Origin: Synechococcales cyanobacterium PMM_0036 | GTDB lineage: Bacteria > Cyanobacteriota > Cyanobacteriia > Elainellales > Elainellaceae | NCBI GenBank assembly: GCA_949127645.1 | Contig: CASBQM010000764.1 | Location: 1 to 8,487 of the forward strand | Reading direction: 5' to 3' | Length of the DNA: 8,487 bases | Part shown: positions 4,353-8,487 of the stretch, piece after piece | How positions within the stretch are numbered: the first letter of the stretch is position 1 | How the letters are laid out: every line of letters starts with the position of its first letter | Notes under the pieces: generated by a model | Databases searched by the model: none | What the model was told of the DNA's origin: nothing | Seen by the model: the letters and a program-made list of their open reading frames with translations, nothing else | Translations under genes and position numbers: made by a program

Positions 4353-6857
4353 TCAAGTCAAAATTGTGCCGCCCATGAGACGCTGATATCGATACTCCAA
4401 CTCCGATCGCATTAGAGACCAACGCTCTAAGGTTGCATCAATAGCAATCAGCTTTTCTGCTGCCTCTCGCGCCACCTCCAGCACATCCTGATCGTTGACC
4501 AAACTCGCCAGCGCAAAGTCAGGTAAGCCTGATTGTCTTGTGCCCAGCACTTCGCCAGGACCGCGAAATCGCATATCCATCTCAGAGATAAAAAAGCCGT
4601 CTTGTGATTGCTCTAATACCTTGAGCCGCTGCTTTGCTGGCTCTGATTTTGAGCTACTCATGAGCAGACAAAAAGCCTGATCGCCGCCGCGTCCTACCCG
4701 CCCCCGCAACTGATGCAACTGCGATAACCCAAAGCGATCGGCGTGTTCAATTAGCATGACTGAGGCATTGGGCACATCCACTCCCACTTCTACCACCGTC
4801 GTGGATACTAAGATCTGGGTCTGATTGTCTCGAAACTGACTAATCGCCTCGTCTTTCTCTGCCGAGCTCATCCGTCCATGCAGCAAGCCCACCCGAAACT
4901 CAGGGAAAACGCCTTCTTGTAAGTGCTGATATTCCTCGATCGCCGATTTTAGATCCAGCTTTTCCGACTCATCCACCAGCGGCAGAACGACATAAACCTG
5001 ACGACTCTGGGCGATTTCTCGACGGATTAGGTCATAGGCATGAGCGCGATCGCTCCCCGATAGCACCGTGGTCTGAATCGGCTTGCGTCCCGGCGGCAGT
5101 TCGTCAATCTGGCTGACCTCCAGATCGCCATGCATGGTCAGCGCTAAAGTGCGGGGAATCGGAGTCGCCGTCATGGTTAGCACATGGGGATAGTCGCCTT
5201 TCTGCTGGAGGCGGGCGCGCTGCTGCACCCCAAACCGATGCTGCTCGTCAATCACCACCAGCCCTAACTTTTGAAACTTTACAGGGTCTTCGATCAGCGC
5301 ATGGGTGCCCACTAGCAGCGGCAGTTCGCCTGTTGCCAAGTGGGCATGAATTTGCCGCCGTTTAGCAACTTTGGTAGAACCTGTCAGTAGCTCCACAGGC
5401 AAATGCAGCAGGTTGAACCAACCCACAAGCTTACGGTAGTGCTGCTCGGACAAGACTTCTGTAGGAGCCATTAATGCCGCCTGGAAGCCCGACTGGATTG
5501 CCGCCAGAATGGCAACGACTGCCACGACGGTTTTTCCTGAACCGACATCGCCCTGCACCAACCGATTCATGGGGGTAGGGGTCTGAAGGTCGTTGAGGAT
5601 GTCATTGATCACGCGCTGCTGGGCATTAGTCATTTCAAAGGGCAGCACCTTGTAAAATTCTTCAATCAGCGCTCCTGTGGCGGCGAGCTTGGCGGTCGTC
5701 TGCTGCTGACGCTGAGTCATGCGGCGTTTTAGCAAGCCGAGCTGTAGGTAAAAGAACTCATCGAATACCAACCGCCGCCGAGCTGCCGCTAGAGCCTCAG
5801 CATGGGGCGGAAAGTGAATATGGGCGATCGCTTCCTGCAAGCCAATCAGCTCATACTTGGTGCGAAGTCCATCGGGGAGCGGCTCCTGCAACTGCGACAC
5901 GGCGGGTAAAGCTTCCACGACTGCCTTGCGCACTACGTCGGCTCCAACTCCATCCGTGAGGGGATAGACAGGCACCACCCGACCGACCTGCATAGAATCG
6001 ATCGAAGCTCCCGAATGATCCAACACCTCAATCTGTGGGTTGTCTAGCGTCATGCCAAACTTGCTTTGCTTGACCAAACCCGATGCAGCGATCGTTGCCC
6101 CCATGGGATACAGCCGCTTTTGTTGCTCTTGCCAGCCGCGATTTTGATACCGACTTCCGGCATAAAATCGGCTCAGCTTCATCTGTCCGCTAGAGTCGCG
6201 CACCACCAGCTCAAAAATGGTGAGTTTTGCATTGCGCGGACTATTGAAGCAGGTGCATTTTTTTACGGTCGCCACCAGCGTCACTGTTTCTCCTGGCTCC
6301 AGCTCCCGGATTTTTAGCTGACGGGCGTAATCAATATGGTCACGCGGATAGTAGTACAGCACGTCTCGCACGGTGTCAAGCCCCAGCTTTGCCAGCCGCT
6401 CGGCGTTTTTCACCCCTACTCCCGGCAGATAGGTCACAGCCTGATCGAGCTTGATGGGCGCTCTACTTTTTGGCTCCCCTAGCGGCTTCGTCCGGGGCAC
6501 TTTCTTCTGGGCAGTGGCGGTGGTCGCTGACGGGTCAGAAGAGTAGCGAATGCCGGGTGGCTCAGCCGCCATTGAATCTGCTGCCGATCGCTCCTCCATC
6601 TGTTTACGGGTCTGATGAATAAAGCGGCGGGTTTCGGCGACTAAATGCTGTCGCTGGGCAAAGCTGAGTTCTGTATAGTGCGTGAACTCCTGGGAAATTT
6701 CCTGCGATCGCTGTCGTTCGTCCTGCGTTAGCTCTGTAGGAGGCTGTGCCAGACTAAAGCTGAGAAATTCACTAAACCGATACTGACTGCCCACCAAATC
6801 ATTAAAGCCGCGATCGGCTTCGACAGAGAGAGCTTTTTGGAGGCGTAACCAGTCCAT
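4353..6857 (-). CDS. recG: ATP-dependent DNA helicase RecG
   Basis: A complete 834-residue RecG, which regresses stalled replication forks and drives branch migration of Holliday junctions. It is longer than the E. coli enzyme because of an N-terminal extension (residues 1-135, starting LQKALSVEADRGFNDLVGSQ) typical of cyanobacteria. A helix-hairpin-helix-like segment follows (YLPGVGVKNAERLAKLGL, 143-160), then the OB-fold wedge domain (about 180-280). The helicase core carries Walker A GDVGSGKT (436-443), the DEQH box (537-540), TATPIPRTLA (563-572), GLLHGRMS (657-664), VSTTVVEVGVDVP (684-696) and the motif VI segment QLRGRVGRG (716-724). All key residues are present and the C-terminal TRD region is complete. 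There is no clear Shine-Dalgarno sequence; a run of seven C on the coding strand lies just upstream. It starts 39 bp after the stop of the upstream acidic protein and is probably cotranscribed with it. Confidence 0.97.
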   Translation of the reverse strand: MDWLRLQKALSVEADRGFNDLVGSQYRFSEFLSFSLAQPPTELTQDERQRSQEISQEFTHYTELSFAQRQHLVAETRRFIHQTRKQMEERSAADSMAAEPPGIRYSSDPSATTATAQKKVPRTKPLGEPKSRAPIKLDQAVTYLPGVGVKNAERLAKLGLDTVRDVLYYYPRDHIDYARQLKIRELEPGETVTLVATVKKCTCFNSPRNAKLTIFELVVRDSSGQMKLSRFYAGSRYQNRGWQEQQKRLYPMGATIAASGLVKQSKFGMTLDNPQIEVLDHSGASIDSMQVGRVVPVYPLTDGVGADVVRKAVVEALPAVSQLQEPLPDGLRTKYELIGLQEAIAHIHFPPHAEALAAARRRLVFDEFFYLQLGLLKRRMTQRQQQTTAKLAATGALIEEFYKVLPFEMTNAQQRVINDILNDLQTPTPMNRLVQGDVGSGKTVVAVVAILAAIQSGFQAALMAPTEVLSEQHYRKLVGWFNLLHLPVELLTGSTKVAKRRQIHAHLATGELPLLVGTHALIEDPVKFQKLGLVVIDEQHRFGVQQRARLQQKGDYPHVLTMTATPIPRTLALTMHGDLEVSQIDELPPGRKPIQTTVLSGSDRAHAYDLIRREIAQSRQVYVVLPLVDESEKLDLKSAIEEYQHLQEGVFPEFRVGLLHGRMSSAEKDEAISQFRDNQTQILVSTTVVEVGVDVPNASVMLIEHADRFGLSQLHQLRGRVGRGGDQAFCLLMSSSKSEPAKQRLKVLEQSQDGFFISEMDMRFRGPGEVLGTRQSGLPDFALASLVNDQDVLEVAREAAEKLIAIDATLERWSLMRSELEYRYQRLMGGTILT

Positions 6858-6896
6858 GTCAGGGGGGGATACCAGAAAGGGATGAAAGATCTAGCG

Positions 6897-7901
6897 CTAG
6901 TCTTCGTACCAACTCGATCGCCATGCAGATTCGGCTTGAGCGATCGCCTTTTCTTTTTGCCGCTTCTGGTATTCTCGCCCTAGCTTGTTGAGTTGCGCTA
7001 CCAGAGTGCGAACTTTTGATCGCCACAGTGCAACAGTGGTGTCGCTAAACTCAATTTCTGAAAGATGAAGACGAATCGTAGTGATTTGAGTCATGGCTGA
7101 GTCTTCTGAATCACTTTCGATCAGCAAGCTAATTAGATTAGGAGAGCCGACTGGCGTTTCTGAGATCACATCCGCCCTGGAAGCGATTTCTAAGATGGGA
7201 GCCGGGAGCTGGCTAGGGAGAATTTTGCTCTGTTGCAGCAAGCGATTGGCAGCATGGGAGAGGTTTTGTAATTGCTCAATGATGTCTTGTTCTAGCTGTT
7301 CCTGCCAATCTGCTAGGGCGATGGGAGTAATGGGTTGGTCGGGCGATCGCACTAACAGCTCATCCAGCCTTACCTGACGCACGCCAGATATTGCCTCGTC
7401 CAGCTCACCATCACCCAATTCAGTAGCATCCAGTTCAGCCTCGTCCAATTCAGCCTCGTCCAGTTCAGCCTCGTCCAATTCAGCCTCGTCCAATTCAGCA
7501 GCAGCATCAACGAGCAAGAAATCAGGATGGCTCTCCTGTTCAACCTCTGACTCATTATCAGGCTCATTATCAAGCTCATTATCAAGCTCGTTATCAAGCT
7601 CGCTATCAGGCGCATTTGGATCTGCATGAAGTTGATCGGTAAGCTGAGTTTGAGTCTGCTTAGCCAACTGTCGTAGCGATCGCTGAAGCTCTTGACGCTG
7701 ATGGAGCGAAAGCTGCAAAAACTGCTCTGGGTAGCCATGAGTGCAGATGTGATAGCTTGCTAAGACAAGCTGCTGCCGCACAGTTTTACCCAGTGCCGCC
7801 AGGTAGGGCGTGTATGTATCGTGGAACTCTTGAGCGATCGCCCTTACCGCCTGATCTAGTTTGGCGATCTCTTGCTCAATTTGCTCAACGGGTCTGACCA
7901 T
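6897..7901 (-). CDS. Acidic conserved-type hypothetical protein with ELDN and ELDEA repeats, upstream of recG
   Basis: A 334-residue protein with no catalytic motif that I recognise. Residues 1-92 are mostly helical and Gln-rich, possibly coiled coil (VEQIEQEIAKLDQAVRAIAQ). Residues 93-170 form a very acidic low-complexity insert: ELDN x3 plus EPDN (101-116), then seven pentads related to ELDEA (136-170). Residues 175-275 contain a helical stretch (WQEQLEQDIIEQLQNLSHAA). Residues 276-334 form a more conserved-looking end: IRLHLSEIEFSDTTVALWRS, a basic helix (KLGREYQKRQKEKAIAQAES) and a final WRSSWYED. No signal peptide or membrane segment is present, so it should be cytosolic. The two ordered ends suggest a conserved core interrupted by an expandable linker. 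The 39-bp gap to recG implies cotranscription. The name and role are unknown, and a link to DNA repair would be only guilt by association. Confidence 0.8.
   Translation of the reverse strand: MVRPVEQIEQEIAKLDQAVRAIAQEFHDTYTPYLAALGKTVRQQLVLASYHICTHGYPEQFLQLSLHQRQELQRSLRQLAKQTQTQLTDQLHADPNAPDSELDNELDNELDNEPDNESEVEQESHPDFLLVDAAAELDEAELDEAELDEAELDEAELDATELGDGELDEAISGVRQVRLDELLVRSPDQPITPIALADWQEQLEQDIIEQLQNLSHAANRLLQQSKILPSQLPAPILEIASRADVISETPVGSPNLISLLIESDSEDSAMTQITTIRLHLSEIEFSDTTVALWRSKVRTLVAQLNKLGREYQKRQKEKAIAQAESAWRSSWYED
7392..7496. repeat. 15-bp tandem repeat, 7 units, encoding ELDEA-type pentads
   Basis: On the plus strand, units resembling TTCAGCCTCGTCCAA repeat in register. They encode ELDEA four times, ELDAT, ELGDG and ELDEA again (residues 136-170). 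The first four are almost identical at the base level and the last three have diverged, as expected for recent expansion from one end. Confidence 0.92.
7554..7601. repeat. 12-bp tandem repeat, 4 units, encoding ELDN
   Basis: On the plus strand, units resembling ATTATCAAGCTC repeat four times with few changes and code for ELDN, ELDN, ELDN and EPDN (residues 101-116). A degenerate fifth unit (GCTATCAGGCGC) lies beside it and encodes APDS. Confidence 0.92.
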
Positions 7902-7933
7902 GCGATCTACGGTTCCAATTTATTTTCAGGACT

Positions 7934-7957
7934 TGAATCAGACAAGAAGTTGATTCA
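7934..7957. promoter_or_regulatory. Inverted repeat in the leader of the acidic protein gene, possible operator
   Basis: TGAATCA at 7934-7940 and its exact reverse complement TGATTCA at 7951-7957 are separated by ten bases. The pair lies just downstream of a weak minus-strand promoter-like pair (TATAAG with TTGCTT 15 bases further upstream) and ends 33 bp before the ATG at 7901. It could bind a dimeric regulator or form a short hairpin in the mRNA leader. Only symmetry and position support it. Confidence 0.3.
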
Positions 7958-8026
7958 GACTTATAGGATAGCGAGTTCAGAAGCAAAGATTAGCTACTAG
8001 CAATATGAGCGTAGAATAACGGGCAC

Positions 8027-8087
8027 AAAAATGGGTGGTGAGTAGGCGATCGAGCAACGCTCAGACCCCATGACCCATTACCCACCC
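8027..8087 (-). terminator. Probable rho-independent terminator downstream of tsf
   Basis: Read on the minus strand, GGGTGGGTAATGGG pairs, with three mismatches or bulges, with CCTACTCACCACCC. The stem is followed by ATTTTTG. The loop contains a small GAGC/GCTC hairpin. It lies 74 bp past the tsf stop and 126 bp before the next gene's start. The long loop and imperfect stem lower confidence. Confidence 0.5.
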
Positions 8088-8160
8088 TATCTTTATCTTC
8101 TTCAGCCGCGTTAGAGCCTGCTTCTACGATCGCTTTAGCTTCAACTTTAACAACGGACAA

Positions 8161-8487
8161 TTATTCCTTAACCGCAGTCTGAGCCGCTACCTCTGCGGCA
8201 AAATCTTCCTCTTGCTTCTCAATGCCTTCACCCATAACAAAGCGAACAAAGCGCCGTACCTGAATGTTTTCACCCAAGCTTGCCACCTTTTGCTTCACTA
8301 GCTCAGCCACCGTGATGCTCTGATCTTTGATGTATTGCTGATCGAGCAAAGATAGCTCCTTGAGGCGCTTATCAATCCGACCTTCCACAATCTTCTCGCG
8401 GATGTTGACGGGCTTACTCGACAAGTCGTCTTTGCCCATCTCGATTTCCTTTTCCTTGATCACCACATCGGGGGGAATGTCTTCAAC
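8161..8487 (-). CDS. tsf: Elongation factor Ts, C-terminal part; runs off the window
   Basis: The frame stays open from the stop TAA at 8161-8163 to the window edge, giving 108 visible residues. EF-Ts catalyses GDP/GTP exchange on EF-Tu in translation. The visible part matches the cyanobacterial C-terminus closely: VEDIPPDVVIKEKEIEMGKD, then VNIREKIVEGRIDKRLKELS, LLDQQYIKDQSITVAELVKQ, and the highly conserved end GENIQVRRFVRFVMGEGIEK with EEDFAAEVAAQ. The Met codons within this stretch are not starts; the true start lies beyond the window. In many bacteria rpsB precedes tsf, but that cannot be seen here. Confidence 0.96.
   Translation of the reverse strand, partial: VEDIPPDVVIKEKEIEMGKDDLSSKPVNIREKIVEGRIDKRLKELSLLDQQYIKDQSITVAELVKQKVASLGENIQVRRFVRFVMGEGIEKQEEDFAAEVAAQTAVKE

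Noticed and set aside
6862..6868. Run of seven G just before recG as a phase-variable tract
   Set aside because: It lies outside coding frames, and seven bases is short; no promoter spacing depends on it as far as I can see.
6891..6900. Palindrome CTAGCGCTAG at the end of the acidic protein gene
   Set aside because: It includes the stop codon, has no T-run after it and is too short to call a terminator or site.
7370..7738. 122-aa minus ORF with repeated NWTRL units
   Set aside because: It is the alternative frame of the ELDEA array in the acidic protein; repeats make any frame look periodic.

Overview
The window looks like a cyanobacterial chromosome, probably from a filamentous Leptolyngbya- or Oscillatoria-like lineage. 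The palindrome GCGATCGC (HIP1) and close variants recur throughout. The proteins match cyanobacterial forms: a RecG with a long N-terminal extension, a cyanobacterial-type EF-Ts C-terminus, and an Omp85/TpsB transporter with a proline-rich N-terminal linker. Nearly all genes lie on the minus strand, so the operons read from high to low coordinates.

Right part (8487 to 4353, minus): the C-terminal end of tsf (EF-Ts), its probable terminator, then an acidic, low-complexity conserved-type protein of 334 residues followed 39 bp later by recG (834 residues, complete). The 334-residue protein carries two in-frame minisatellite arrays, ELDN x4 and ELDEA-like x7.

Middle (4315 to 3422): a scar of mobile DNA. 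A plus-strand gene with a good promoter and ribosome binding site encodes about 84 residues of an N-terminal helix-turn-helix module, of the kind found at the start of large cyanobacterial NB-ARC, WD40 or pentapeptide-repeat proteins. It then runs antisense into the decayed 5' part of an IS5-type transposase gene, which has a 1-base frameshift, a stop codon and a 3' truncation. The rest of the HTH gene is absent. A 9-bp perfect inverted repeat flanks the scar.

Left part (3421 to 1, minus): a small ORF with an ideal Shine-Dalgarno sequence, a PAS-like/LuxR-type regulator, an outer-membrane two-partner-secretion transporter (ShlB/FhaC/HecB family, complete), and the exported N-terminus of a TPR-type protein that leaves the window inside a 15-bp tandem array encoding TVLQE repeats. 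In cyanobacteria such exported TPR proteins beside ShlB-type transporters often carry a C-terminal CHAT protease domain. That part lies outside the window, so the identity is an inference. Together these genes suggest a regulator, an outer-membrane pore and an exported cargo in one transcription unit.

A recurring theme is in-frame minisatellites with periods of 12 or 15 bp in unrelated genes: the TPR protein, the regulator and the recG-upstream protein, with a weaker case in the transporter. No tRNA, rRNA, CRISPR array or intact insertion sequence was seen.
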